From NCBI GenBank assembly GCA_035307765.1, contig DATGHU010000032.1, positions 1-64,000 on the forward strand: a stretch of DNA of 64,000 nucleotides. Direction: 5' to 3'. Positions within the stretch are counted from its first letter, which is position 1; each line of letters begins with the position of its first letter. Positions 8,390 to 16,409 of the stretch are shown in pieces. A model generated the notes under the pieces. The model saw only the letters and a program-made list of their open reading frames with translations. It ran no database searches and had not been told where the DNA came from. The position numbers and the translations under genes are program-made. This stretch comes from a bacterium (lineage in GTDB: Bacteria; Sysuimicrobiota; Sysuimicrobiia; Sysuimicrobiales; Segetimicrobiaceae).

Positions 8390-9223
8390 GTGAAAATCCT
8401 ACGCCGCCGCACGTCCACCAGGAGGAGATCCTTCCGCGCCATCGGCGCCGGTCTGATCGCCATGTGCCTCCTCGGGATCGCCCCCCGCACGGTGGCGGCG
8501 ATCTCGATCCCAACATTTACCGTGTTTGCCGCGGCCTCGCTGACCGAGGCGTTCACGGTACTGGGGAAGATCTTCGAGACCCAGGACCCAAACGCCCGGG
8601 TCACCTTCAACTTTGCGGGATCCCAGCAACTCGCTCTGCAGATCGAGCAAGGTGCACAGGCCGACCTCTTTGCCTCTGCCGATGACCGGTGGATGATCTA
8701 TTTGCAGAAGCGGGGGCTGCTCATGACGACCCCCGTCGAATTCGTAAGAAACCGCCTGGTCGTCATCTATCCTCGGTCGAATCCCGGCCAAATCGCAGGC
8801 TTGCAAGACCTTGCCCGCCCGGGCGTGAAACTCGTGATCGAGACCGATGCCGTTCCGGCCGGCCACTACTTCCGCCAAGTCCTGGCCAAACTCGCCAAGG
8901 CGCCAGGAGTTGGCGCCGACTACGCGCAGCGCGTGCTCCACAACGTGGTCTCCGAGGAAGACAATGTGAAGGCCGCGGTGGCGAAGGTTCAGTTGGGCGA
9001 GGCCGACGCGGGCGTCGTCTACCGTTCGGATGTCACCGCGCCGGTCGAAGAGCGGGTGCAGATTCTCAGCATTCCCGACCCCTACAACGTCATTGCGACC
9101 TATCCCATGGCAATCCCCAAAGGGGCCGCGTTCCCGGCGACCGCGACACAGTTCGCCCGGATGGTCCTCTCTCCGCTCGGGCAGCAGATCCTGCGCGGGT
9201 ACAATCTCCTCCCCGCGCCCTGA
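8390..9223 (+). CDS. modA: Molybdate ABC transporter, substrate-binding protein ModA
   Basis: The 277-residue exported protein opens with an Arg-rich signal peptide (RRRSFRAIGAGLIAMCLLGIAP, GTG start). The mature part shows ModA features: FAAASLTEAF, FNFAGSQQLALQIEQGAQADLFASAD, and GEADAGVVYRSDV near the C-terminal lobe. It binds molybdate, and possibly tungstate, outside the membrane and delivers it to ModB. It lies directly between the HTH-TOBE regulator and modB with gaps of 19 and 12 nt, indicating one operon. Confidence 0.93.
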   Translation: MKILRRRTSTRRRSFRAIGAGLIAMCLLGIAPRTVAAISIPTFTVFAAASLTEAFTVLGKIFETQDPNARVTFNFAGSQQLALQIEQGAQADLFASADDRWMIYLQKRGLLMTTPVEFVRNRLVVIYPRSNPGQIAGLQDLARPGVKLVIETDAVPAGHYFRQVLAKLAKAPGVGADYAQRVLHNVVSEEDNVKAAVAKVQLGEADAGVVYRSDVTAPVEERVQILSIPDPYNVIATYPMAIPKGAAFPATATQFARMVLSPLGQQILRGYNLLPAP

Positions 9224-9235
9224 CCTGCCGCTTTC

Positions 9236-10066
9236 GTGGGCCGCGTCGCCCCTTCCTCGGTCCTCGATCGCTCCGCCCCGCGGCGGTCCGCCGTGCTGGC
9301 CGTTCTCCCCATCACGGCCGGCGCCCTGTTCCTCGCGCTGCTCGTTCTCCCGATGCTCGGCTTGGTCATGCGCATTCCCCCGGGCGAGTTGCTGGACAGG
9401 CTGGGGAAGCCGTTCATCCTCCAGGCGCTTTGGCTCAGCCTCAAGACCTCGCTGGCCTCGACCGCGGCGGTCGCCATCCTCGGCCTTCCCGTAGCGTACC
9501 TTCTGGCGATGCGCCAATTTCCTGGAAAATCTGTTCTGGAAGTGCTCGTCGACCTCCCGATGGTGCTGCCCCCCACCGTAGCCGGGGTGGGACTGCTGCT
9601 CGCCTTCGGCCGCACCGGGCTCACCGGCCGTGAGCTGGCGGCCCTCGGGATCACGATCCCGTTCACCTCGCTGGCGGTCGTTCTCGCTCAGATGTTCGTC
9701 GCCGGGCCCCTGCTCGTCAATGCCGCGCGCGCCGGCTTCGAACAGGTGGACGCAAAATACCTGCGGGCCGCGGCCACCCTGCGAGCTCCCTCTGCCTACA
9801 CCTTCCTCCGCGTGGTGCTACCGCTGAGCCTGCCGTCGCTGATCGCCGGGGCGGCCATGACGTGGGCCCGCGCCCTGGGCGAGTTTGGCGCCACGATCAC
9901 CTTCGCCGGCAACCTCCCCGGCCGCACCCAGACGATGCCCCTCGCCGTCTACGAAGCGCTGCAGAGCGACTTGGATGCGGCGGTGGCATTATCGGTGATG
10001 CTCCTCCTCGTTTCGTTCGGGATCCTCTTTGCGCTGCGGAACCTCCCGCGGGCTCTGCGGAGGTAG
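9236..10066 (+). CDS. modB: Molybdate ABC transporter, permease ModB
   Basis: The 276-residue integral membrane protein has about six helices and the BPD_transp_1 coupling region (YLRAAATLRAPSAYTFLRVV, with the EAA-type Ala-Gly pattern replaced by AAATLRA). LPMVLPPTVAGVGLL and ARALGEFGATITFAGN are hallmarks of ModB. It forms the translocation channel with ModC. Its TAG stop (10064-10066) is in the same reading frame as modC, which starts six nt later. Confidence 0.93.
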   Translation: MGRVAPSSVLDRSAPRRSAVLAVLPITAGALFLALLVLPMLGLVMRIPPGELLDRLGKPFILQALWLSLKTSLASTAAVAILGLPVAYLLAMRQFPGKSVLEVLVDLPMVLPPTVAGVGLLLAFGRTGLTGRELAALGITIPFTSLAVVLAQMFVAGPLLVNAARAGFEQVDAKYLRAAATLRAPSAYTFLRVVLPLSLPSLIAGAAMTWARALGEFGATITFAGNLPGRTQTMPLAVYEALQSDLDAAVALSVMLLLVSFGILFALRNLPRALRR

Positions 10067-10072
10067 CCGGCC

Positions 10073-11146
10073 CTGCTGGAGGCAGAGTTCGCCAAGCGCC
10101 TGGGGGCATTCGACCTGACGGTCAAGCTGACCGCCGAGGCCGGCAAAACGCTGGTGCTTGTGGGAGCGAGCGGTGCCGGGAAGAGCACGATCCTTAACAT
10201 CCTGGCCGGCCTGACCCAACCGGATCAAGGGACAATCCGTCTCGACGGGGGCACCTACCTCGCCAGCGACCTGAAGATCACGGTTCCGACCGCCGCGCGC
10301 GACATCGGGTACGTCTTTCAGGATTATGCGCTCTTCCCCCACCTCACCGTCGCGGAAAACGTCGCCTTTGGACTGCGCGCACAGCGGGTGCCCAGGCCGG
10401 ATCTGGCGGCGCGCACGACCGCCGCGCTGGACCAACTGCACATCCGAAACCTCGCCGCCCGCAGGCCCGCGCAATTGTCCGGCGGCCAGCAGCAGCGCGT
10501 CGCGCTGGCCCGGGCGCTCGCCCTCCGGCCGCGGCTCCTGCTGCTCGACGAGCCGTTATCCGCCCTCGACCTGCAGTCTCAGCGCGAGGTGCGGACGGAG
10601 CTTCGCCGGATTCTTGCGCTCCTCCCCTGCGTCACGGTGTTCGTGACCCACAATCCGGTGGAGGCCGTGATCTTCGGCGACAGGATCGCGGTGATCGAGG
10701 AGGGCCGGATCGTTCAGGTCGGGACCCGCGAGGAACTTCTGCGGACACCTCGCTCGGGGTACGTGGCGGAACTGATGGGGCTGAACCTCTTCCGGGGCCG
10801 CGTCGCCTCGCGGGACCCCAACGGCCTCGCGGAGGTTCGCACCGAAAACGGCACCCTGCGCATCGTCGATGCGCAGGGCGAGGGGGAGGTGTTCGTCGCC
10901 GTGGACCCCAGGGATATCACCCTGCACACCGGCGCGCCGACCGGGACGGCGCAGAACGTGTTCTTCGGGACGATCATCCAGTTGATACCGGAGCCGCCCC
11001 GGGGGGAGCGCGTCCGCGTCACGTTGGCGACCCGGCCGCCGCTTGTCGCGGAGATCACCGCCCGCGCGGTGCGCACACTGGCGCTTCGCGAGGGCATGAG
11101 CGTCTACGCCAGCTTCAAAGCGACGGCGGCAAGGGGGTATCGGTGA
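10073..11146 (+). CDS. modC: Molybdate ABC transporter, ATPase ModC, likely CTG start
   Basis: The ATPase of the importer. Walker A is GASGAGKST (31-39), Q-loop VFQDYALFPHLT, signature LSGGQQQR, Walker B LLLLDEP, switch VFVTHN, and a C-terminal TOBE domain (from about 260; VFVAVDPRDITLH). The first ATG/GTG/TTG in frame (GTG 10154) falls just before Walker A and would remove a beta strand every ABC ATPase has. The sequence LEAEFAKRLGAFDLTVKL upstream is typical ModC N-terminus. The only initiator is CTG at 10073 (or 10076), preceded by GGAGGT with 8 nt spacing. modB ends in the same frame six nt upstream. Product 357 residues, the normal ModC size. Confidence 0.88.
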   Translation: MLEAEFAKRLGAFDLTVKLTAEAGKTLVLVGASGAGKSTILNILAGLTQPDQGTIRLDGGTYLASDLKITVPTAARDIGYVFQDYALFPHLTVAENVAFGLRAQRVPRPDLAARTTAALDQLHIRNLAARRPAQLSGGQQQRVALARALALRPRLLLLDEPLSALDLQSQREVRTELRRILALLPCVTVFVTHNPVEAVIFGDRIAVIEEGRIVQVGTREELLRTPRSGYVAELMGLNLFRGRVASRDPNGLAEVRTENGTLRIVDAQGEGEVFVAVDPRDITLHTGAPTGTAQNVFFGTIIQLIPEPPRGERVRVTLATRPPLVAEITARAVRTLALREGMSVYASFKATAARGYR

Positions 11147-11166
11147 GCGATTCGCCCCAGCGGGGG

Positions 11167-11889
11167 TTAGAGCCGCCGCGCCCCCAGATACCGGGCCCTG
11201 AAGTAAGGTTCCTCGATCGAGGAGATGATCACGCCCCGGGAGGATGCGTGAATGAAGCGGTCCTCACCGATGTAGATCCCCACGTGGGACGCGCCGGTAC
11301 CGTAGGTATGGAAGAAGACGAGGTCGCCGGGGTTGAGCTGCTCCCGGGGGATCAGCCGCCCGGCTTGGTATTGCCCAAACGAGGTGTGGGGCACCAGCCG
11401 TCCAAACGCCGCGAACACGCGGGCGACCAGCCCCGAGCAGTCGAACCCGTAGTTCCCCACCCCGGACCACTGGTACGGCCTGCCGAGGTACTGGTAGGCC
11501 ATCCGCACGATGTCCCCCGGCTCGCTCAGGGCCCGGGCGGGCGCCGCTAACCTTGTGGGGGCCGGTGCCGGCGGCCGGCGGTCGGCGTGCTCGAGGGGTG
11601 TTTGCAACGAAGCGATATCGGGCGGCGGGGTCTGGGAGCCCGCGTCGGGAACGGAGCGGTCCGAGGCAGGCGTCCCGGGAATGGACAAGCGCAACCCCGG
11701 GTGGATGATCGACGTCAACGCGAGGTGATTGGCGGCGACCAAATCGGCCGGGCGGACACCAAAGCGGTGAGAGATCCGCCACAGCGTGTCTCCCTGATGC
11801 ACCGTGTAGATCTGCCCGGCGTGCGCAGCGCTCCACGGCCAGAGCATGACCACCAGGAAGCCAACCACTCCAGCCACGCCTCGCCCCAT
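11167..11889 (-). CDS. LysM-NlpC/P60 peptidoglycan endopeptidase
   Basis: A 240-residue secreted cell-wall hydrolase. ATG 11889 was chosen because it follows GGGGAGG by 10 nt and opens a signal peptide ending in SAAHAG. A LysM domain (27-70; YTVHQGDTLWRISHRFGV) binds glycan, a Pro-rich linker follows (about 72-122), then an NlpC/P60 domain with catalytic Cys151 (FDCSGLV), His202 (SHVGIYIG) and polar His214 (FIHAS). It cleaves D-Glu-meso-DAP type bonds in stem peptides, in keeping with the peptidoglycan-modifying genes nearby. Convergent with modC, 20 bp apart. Confidence 0.93.
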   Translation of the reverse strand: MGRGVAGVVGFLVVMLWPWSAAHAGQIYTVHQGDTLWRISHRFGVRPADLVAANHLALTSIIHPGLRLSIPGTPASDRSVPDAGSQTPPPDIASLQTPLEHADRRPPAPAPTRLAAPARALSEPGDIVRMAYQYLGRPYQWSGVGNYGFDCSGLVARVFAAFGRLVPHTSFGQYQAGRLIPREQLNPGDLVFFHTYGTGASHVGIYIGEDRFIHASSRGVIISSIEEPYFRARYLGARRL

Positions 11890-12100
11890 CGGCGTCGAGC
11901 CTCCCCGTCTGTGGTGCGTTTGTCTGTCTCGCGGACCGGTGCCGTGCGGCGACGACATCCAGTGCGGTTGGTCCAGGCACGTCTCGGACCCTGATCGACC
12001 TCCCGAGCTACTGATGGTTGTGTATACCCCATGCCTCTTCGTCCTAGCGCGCGTGTCTCCTTCCACCGTGTGAGACTTTTCGTGCGATTGAGCGCTCTGT

Positions 12101-12106
12101 TATAAT
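12101..12106 (+). promoter_or_regulatory. -10 box (TATAAT) upstream of the bifunctional nuclease gene
   Basis: A consensus TATAAT sits 40 bp before the chosen ATG at 12147. The -35 region at about 12078-12083 is poor, so the box is supported mainly by its perfect match in otherwise G+C-rich DNA. Confidence 0.5.
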
Positions 12107-12146
12107 GGACCCGCACAACGCGAATCGATGCCCGGGGGGCCGAGGC

Positions 12147-12617
12147 ATGATCGGGATGAAAGTGCGGACCGTGGCGATGGACCAGCAGATGAATCCGGTC
12201 GTGCTGCTCGTCGACAACGCCGAAACGCTGGCGCTCCCGATCTGGATCGGCACGGCCGAGGCCCAATCGATCGCCCTGGAACTGCAGGGAGTCCGCATGC
12301 CCCGCCCCATGACCCACGATCTGCTGCGCACCATCCTCACGCAGCTCACCGTGAGCGTCAACCGGATCGTCGTGACCGACATCCAGAACGGAACGTACTT
12401 TGCGGAGATTCATCTCCAGAACAACGGGGCGGAGGTTGTCGTGGACTCGCGGCCGAGCGATGCGATCGCGCTGGCCCTGAGGACCGAGGCTCCGATTTAT
12501 GTCGAGGAGAAACTTGCGGCGGGGGCGATCCAGCTGAAGAAGGCGTTCGATGAACACGAGGTCGAAGAATTCAAAAAATTTCTCGAGAAGGTCAAACCGC
12601 AGGACTTCAAACAGTAA
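12147..12617 (+). CDS. Bifunctional nuclease (BFN/DUF151) family protein
   Basis: The 156-residue protein belongs to the DUF151 family: MIGMKVRTVAMDQQ, LPIWIGTAEAQSIALEL, RPMTHDLL and RPSDAIALALRTEAPIYV. Plant members have RNase and DNase activity; bacterial ones are common beside translation or cell-wall genes and their role is unclear. ATG 12147 was chosen because family proteins begin at this Met and a G-rich site (GGGGGGCCGAGG) precedes it; an upstream ATG would add 14 unrelated residues. The C-terminal helix is rich in Glu and Lys. It converges on the SDR gene with only 11 bp between stops. Confidence 0.88.
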   Translation: MIGMKVRTVAMDQQMNPVVLLVDNAETLALPIWIGTAEAQSIALELQGVRMPRPMTHDLLRTILTQLTVSVNRIVVTDIQNGTYFAEIHLQNNGAEVVVDSRPSDAIALALRTEAPIYVEEKLAAGAIQLKKAFDEHEVEEFKKFLEKVKPQDFKQ

Positions 12618-12628
12618 CGGCGCGCCGT

Positions 12629-13372
12629 CTAGCCCGTCACCACTCCGCCCGATACGATCAGCGTCTGCCCCGTCACGAAGGCCGATTCGTCCGAGGCGAG
12701 AAACACCGCCGCGCGTGCGATTTCTTCGGGCTGGCTGAACCGTCCCAGGGGGATCCTCGAGGCGATCTGCTCGCGCTCGGCGATCGTGCGGTCAGCGTGG
12801 AATGCTGTCTCCGTGTATCCGGGGGCGATGGCGTTCACCCGCACGTGCGGCGCCAGGTCCCGGGCGAGGCACTTGGTCAACATCAGCGCCGCGGCTTTGC
12901 TCACGTTGTAGTGCAGCGGCCCCGTGCCGGGTTCGATCCCCCGCATCGAGGCAATGTTGATGATAACCCCCCGCCCCTGCCGGATCATGAGCTCCCCCGC
13001 CGCCCGTCCGGCGAAGAACGGACCGGTGACGTGCACGGCCAGCATCCGCGCCCATCCGGCCTCATCGATCTGCCAGATGCCGGCCCGATCCACCAGCCCG
13101 GCGTTGTTGACGAGGATGTCCACCCGGCCCCAGACTTCCGCCGCCTGCGCAATCAGCGCGTTGGCCTCTCTGGGGCTGCCGACGTCGGCCTGAATCGCGA
13201 GCGCGCGGCCGCCCGCCCGTACGATCGCGTCGGCGACCGCCTGCGCCTCCCCGATCGACCGAGACGCGTTGAGAACCACCGACGCCCCCTCGCGGGCCAT
13301 CGCCTGGGCGATCGCGCGTCCGATCCCGCGGCTCGAACCTGTGATCACCGCAATCCGATGGTGCAGACGCAT
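12629..13372 (-). CDS. Short-chain dehydrogenase/reductase (FabG-like)
   Basis: A classical SDR of 247 residues. The NAD(P) motif TGSSRGIG is at 11-18, NNAG at 89-92, and the catalytic Ser142, Tyr155 and Lys159 (YNVSK) are all present. The C-terminal segment ends GQTLIVSGGVVTG, as in FabG and 3-hydroxyacyl or sugar dehydrogenases. The ATG at 13372 overlaps the stop of the DUF402 gene by one base (TAATG), so the two are translationally coupled. The substrate is not deducible. Confidence 0.88.
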   Translation of the reverse strand: MRLHHRIAVITGSSRGIGRAIAQAMAREGASVVLNASRSIGEAQAVADAIVRAGGRALAIQADVGSPREANALIAQAAEVWGRVDILVNNAGLVDRAGIWQIDEAGWARMLAVHVTGPFFAGRAAGELMIRQGRGVIINIASMRGIEPGTGPLHYNVSKAAALMLTKCLARDLAPHVRVNAIAPGYTETAFHADRTIAEREQIASRIPLGRFSQPEEIARAAVFLASDESAFVTGQTLIVSGGVVTG

Positions 13373-13860
13373 TACGGGGCCTCCGCCGCCCGAGCCAGCA
13401 GGTCCCGCGACGTCCGCTCCAGCTCCCGCACCACCTCGGGGGCTTCCCGCAGCACGCGGTCCCGCGCTGCCGCGATCGCCGCGCGCTGCTCGGCCGAGAG
13501 ATCCAGCGGCAGCCGGTCCTCGTCTAGAACCTGGGTCCGGAGATCCGGCGTCACCAGCACGTCCACCTCGAGGTCCTGCCACTCCACCCGCCGGTCCGTG
13601 ATGCGGACCGGACCGCTCACGTTGAAGTACCAGGCCACCGTTTCCCCCCGCGGGGAGATCCAGTGGTAAACGTTATACGGCCGGCCGGCCCAGTAATAGG
13701 CCACCGTGACCATCCCCGGGGTGAGATCGATGCCGCCGAGGCGCCGGGCGCGGGTGAGCGTGTACAGCAGCACGGCACGGGAGGCGGTCATCTCCACCGC
13801 GACGCAGGGGAACTGCTCGACCCCTCCGCTGAGCGTACGCTTGACTTCGAGGACTTCCAT
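13372..13860 (-). CDS. DUF402 domain protein (FomD/YgaC-like)
   Basis: The 162-residue protein carries the DUF402 beta-barrel: AYYWAGRPYNVYHWISPRG, then WYFNVSGPVRITDRRVEWQDLEVDVLV and a DEDRLPLDL turn. Characterised relatives hydrolyse nucleotides (S. aureus Ntdp) or cytidylyl-phosphonates (FomD) with divalent metals, using Asp/Glu residues in the D-x-E-D-V-like segment seen here. A C-terminal helix (about 115-160) follows, as usual. Start ATG 13860 was chosen because residues upstream are low-complexity Arg/Gly/Pro. It precedes and overlaps the SDR gene. Confidence 0.8.
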   Translation of the reverse strand: MEVLEVKRTLSGGVEQFPCVAVEMTASRAVLLYTLTRARRLGGIDLTPGMVTVAYYWAGRPYNVYHWISPRGETVAWYFNVSGPVRITDRRVEWQDLEVDVLVTPDLRTQVLDEDRLPLDLSAEQRAAIAAARDRVLREAPEVVRELERTSRDLLARAAEAP

Positions 13861-14041
13861 GCGGGAGGATTCCGAACCGTGAACGGCATCCCCTCCCCCC
13901 GCTGGCGGTCGGGGGTCTCCCCGCGGCCGGAGCGACCCCCCCCGGCAGCCCCCGCTCGAGGGGCTGCGAATCTGTGCTGGGGAGGCGCGCTGAGCTGGGA
14001 GGGATTCAGGCCGCCCGCCGCCGCCCCGCGGCGAGGTGAGA

Positions 14042-15199
14042 CTAGGTCGAGGACAACCCTCGGCGATCGTACGTGTACACCTTGCCATTCGCGCGGAGTT
14101 TCACGGGGTTACGCCACAAGGAGTAGACAGCGCGGAGGAAGAGGTTGATCCGCTTCGGCTCCAGCTTACGGTCCTCGTCGAGATGCACGAGCAGGAGATC
14201 CCGGCCCTGGGAAGTGGGGTCGACCTCGATCCGCGGCTCCCCCTTGTACAGTTTTTGGGCAATCAGCATCTCCTTCACCTTTTGGAGATCGTAGTTCTTC
14301 TGTTTTTCCTTGGGGTCGTAGACGAAGATGTCTAGGCGCCGCACTAATTCCTCGGTCAGCGTGAGGTCGATCAGGCTCACGTCCTCGTAGAACCGGCGGA
14401 GCTCCAGCGCCCGGCCGAACCCCTCCTCTTCGCGCACGTGGGCGAACAGCGTGTACCCGATGGTGTACGGCGCCGGCCGGTTGCAGAGCTGGACGGAGAT
14501 GCTGGCCCATTCCTTCGCCGTGAGCAACCGGTTGAGGAGTTCGGCCTCGACGAACGTCGCCCACCCTTCGTTGATGATGTGCGTCCGCTGGATCAGGTCG
14601 AAATACTCCGCCTCTTCCCGGATCGACTCGAACAACGTCCGCTCAAACTCCTCCAGCGGCGCGCGTTCCTCAAGATAGTAGATCAGTCGTTTCTGCTGCT
14701 CCTGGGGGCTTCGCTCGAACGCATTGACGGAGGTGGCCACGGTCAACAACGCGTCGAGCAGCTTTTCGATGCGCTCCCGCCCGTACTCCGCCTCGTACCA
14801 CCGGATCATGCGGGCATGCTGCTCGGCAATGTTCAGCATGTTCTTATTGGATTTTCGATACCAGTGGTTGTTCGCGAAGAAATCCGCGTGGCCGAGGACG
14901 TGGGCGATGACGAGAACGTTCTGTAGGTATGTGTTCGTGCTTCTCAAGAAAGCGTGGGACGGAATCGTATTCAGCACCAGCTCGAGGATGGTGAAGACTT
15001 CCTTCGCCTGCTGCATGACCAGCTCTTTGTAGGTCCCCCCCCAGTACCAGTGGATGAACCGGTTGGGCAGCCCCATGCTGGCGACTTCGGCGATTTCATC
15101 GCTATCGGTGATCTGGAAGACCACGGGATCGAAGGCCAGCCCACGATCGTGGGCCAGGTTTTCCAGCTGACGGATCACCCCCTGGTACTCGCCGATCAT
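14042..15199 (-). CDS. spoVR: SpoVR family protein
   Basis: A 385-residue SpoVR-family protein, shorter than the roughly 470-510 residues of B. subtilis and E. coli members. It has the conserved LPNRFIHWYWGGTYK-like region near residue 45, HVLGHADFFANN (about 100-111), a Tyr/Glu-rich segment and INEGWATFVE (about 215). It is the third gene of prkA-yeaH-spoVR, a conserved module linked to sporulation in bacilli and to starvation or nitrogen stress in proteobacteria. Biochemical function is unknown. ATG 15199 follows the yeaH stop by 15 nt. Confidence 0.92.
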   Translation of the reverse strand: MIGEYQGVIRQLENLAHDRGLAFDPVVFQITDSDEIAEVASMGLPNRFIHWYWGGTYKELVMQQAKEVFTILELVLNTIPSHAFLRSTNTYLQNVLVIAHVLGHADFFANNHWYRKSNKNMLNIAEQHARMIRWYEAEYGRERIEKLLDALLTVATSVNAFERSPQEQQKRLIYYLEERAPLEEFERTLFESIREEAEYFDLIQRTHIINEGWATFVEAELLNRLLTAKEWASISVQLCNRPAPYTIGYTLFAHVREEEGFGRALELRRFYEDVSLIDLTLTEELVRRLDIFVYDPKEKQKNYDLQKVKEMLIAQKLYKGEPRIEVDPTSQGRDLLLVHLDEDRKLEPKRINLFLRAVYSLWRNPVKLRANGKVYTYDRRGLSST

Positions 15200-15214
15200 C
15201 TGCCGTCCCTCACG

Positions 15215-16369
15215 CTACCGCCGCGGGGTCCCGGCATAGCGCCGCGTGGCCTGGGCGTCGAAGAAGGCGAGGAAGTCTTTCATCGCCGCCCGGATCGTCT
15301 CGATGTCCATCAGGTTGGCGAACAGCGCCCCCTCACCGGTCTTGGCGACCTCTTGCACGTACTCGCTGAATCCGCCGATCCCCCGTCCGCCCGGATTCAC
15401 GTGGCCGTAGATGACAAGATCAAATGCCCCCCGGGCTTCCTCGAACCGTTTCTTCGCCTGATCGAAGTCCCCCGAGCTGGTCTCCCCATCCGTAAACATG
15501 AAGAGGAACTTGTCGTACTCCCGCGCACCCTCCAGCAGCTCAATCGCCTTCTCGAACCCCGTGCTGATGTGGGTTCCGCCGCTCGACTCCACACAGAAGA
15601 ACTCATCGCGCATCTTTTCTTCTGCGACATCCTGGAACACCACGTACCGGCGAAGATTGGTCGGGTACCGCCGCTCGAGATAGTGCCAGATGATGAAGAT
15701 CGTCTTGCGGACCAAAGACAGATACTCTCCGCGCATCGATCCGGAGACGTCGAGTACGTAGACCTCCACCGAACGGTTGTTTTGGAAGCTCGTGGGGTCT
15801 TCAATGAAGTACCAGGCATCCTGCTGGACGTCGACATCGTAGTCGAGAACGCCGCGCTCCCGGGCGTTGCGATAGAGGCTTTGAACCATCGTCTCCTCGA
15901 GGTTGAGGTCGGCCCGGATCCCGATCCGGTCGAGGTCGTCCAGCTCCGGCATATCCTGACTCTCCACCTCGCCCCACCGCGCGGGCTCGTGGAAGGCGGG
16001 GAGCCGCAACTCCTCAAGCAGCACCTCTTGCGCGAGTTTGACAAACTCGTCGAAGTCAAGTTCCACCCGCAGCTCTTTACCGTGGTGATCCCCGCCCATG
16101 AGCCCCCCCAGGGCTTGGATCCGACCATCCCCCGCTCCGGATCCGCCCGTCCCCGTCCCGCCGCTGCCGCTCCCGGTCCCCTGGGCGAGATACTGCGTCT
16201 CCTCGGCAAACTTCAACGTGGGCAGGTCGAGCGTGGCAATCTGGGTCTTGACTTTACCGTCGATGATCAGCTCTTTCTGCTGGATGAGCTCGTTGAGATT
16301 TTGTTTCAGATACTCTCGGAGGTGATGGTCGTGTTTGTGCTGGGCGATCCGCCCTCGGTGGATCTTCAT
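15215..16369 (-). CDS. YeaH/YhbH-family protein (DUF444, VWA-like)
   Basis: The 384-residue protein begins with a basic region (HRGRIAQHKHDHHLREYLK), has a Gly/Ser/Thr-rich linker (about 62-82) and ends with a von Willebrand A-type fold. The metal-ion-dependent adhesion motif DVSGSM (about 202) and FTDGETSSGD are visible. DUF444 proteins are always found with the PrkA kinase and SpoVR; in bacilli YhbH contributes to sporulation. It lies between prkA (40 nt) and spoVR (15 nt), clearly in one operon, and probably acts as a partner or scaffold of PrkA. Confidence 0.92.
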   Translation of the reverse strand: MKIHRGRIAQHKHDHHLREYLKQNLNELIQQKELIIDGKVKTQIATLDLPTLKFAEETQYLAQGTGSGSGGTGTGGSGAGDGRIQALGGLMGGDHHGKELRVELDFDEFVKLAQEVLLEELRLPAFHEPARWGEVESQDMPELDDLDRIGIRADLNLEETMVQSLYRNARERGVLDYDVDVQQDAWYFIEDPTSFQNNRSVEVYVLDVSGSMRGEYLSLVRKTIFIIWHYLERRYPTNLRRYVVFQDVAEEKMRDEFFCVESSGGTHISTGFEKAIELLEGAREYDKFLFMFTDGETSSGDFDQAKKRFEEARGAFDLVIYGHVNPGGRGIGGFSEYVQEVAKTGEGALFANLMDIETIRAAMKDFLAFFDAQATRRYAGTPRR

Positions 16370-16409
16370 CCGATCTCTCCGGCCGCGGCTCCCGGGGCCC
16401 GCCGGACGA

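Noticed and set aside
12088-12106. TTGAGC as -35 element for TATAAT at 12101
   Set aside because: The spacing is only 7 nt, far too short for a sigma-70 promoter; only the -10 box was retained.
11890-12140. c-di-AMP (ydaO-type) riboswitch upstream of the NlpC/P60 gene
   Set aside because: The position fits this class, and a GGTCC/GGACC hairpin exists, but the conserved ydaO core sequences were not found.
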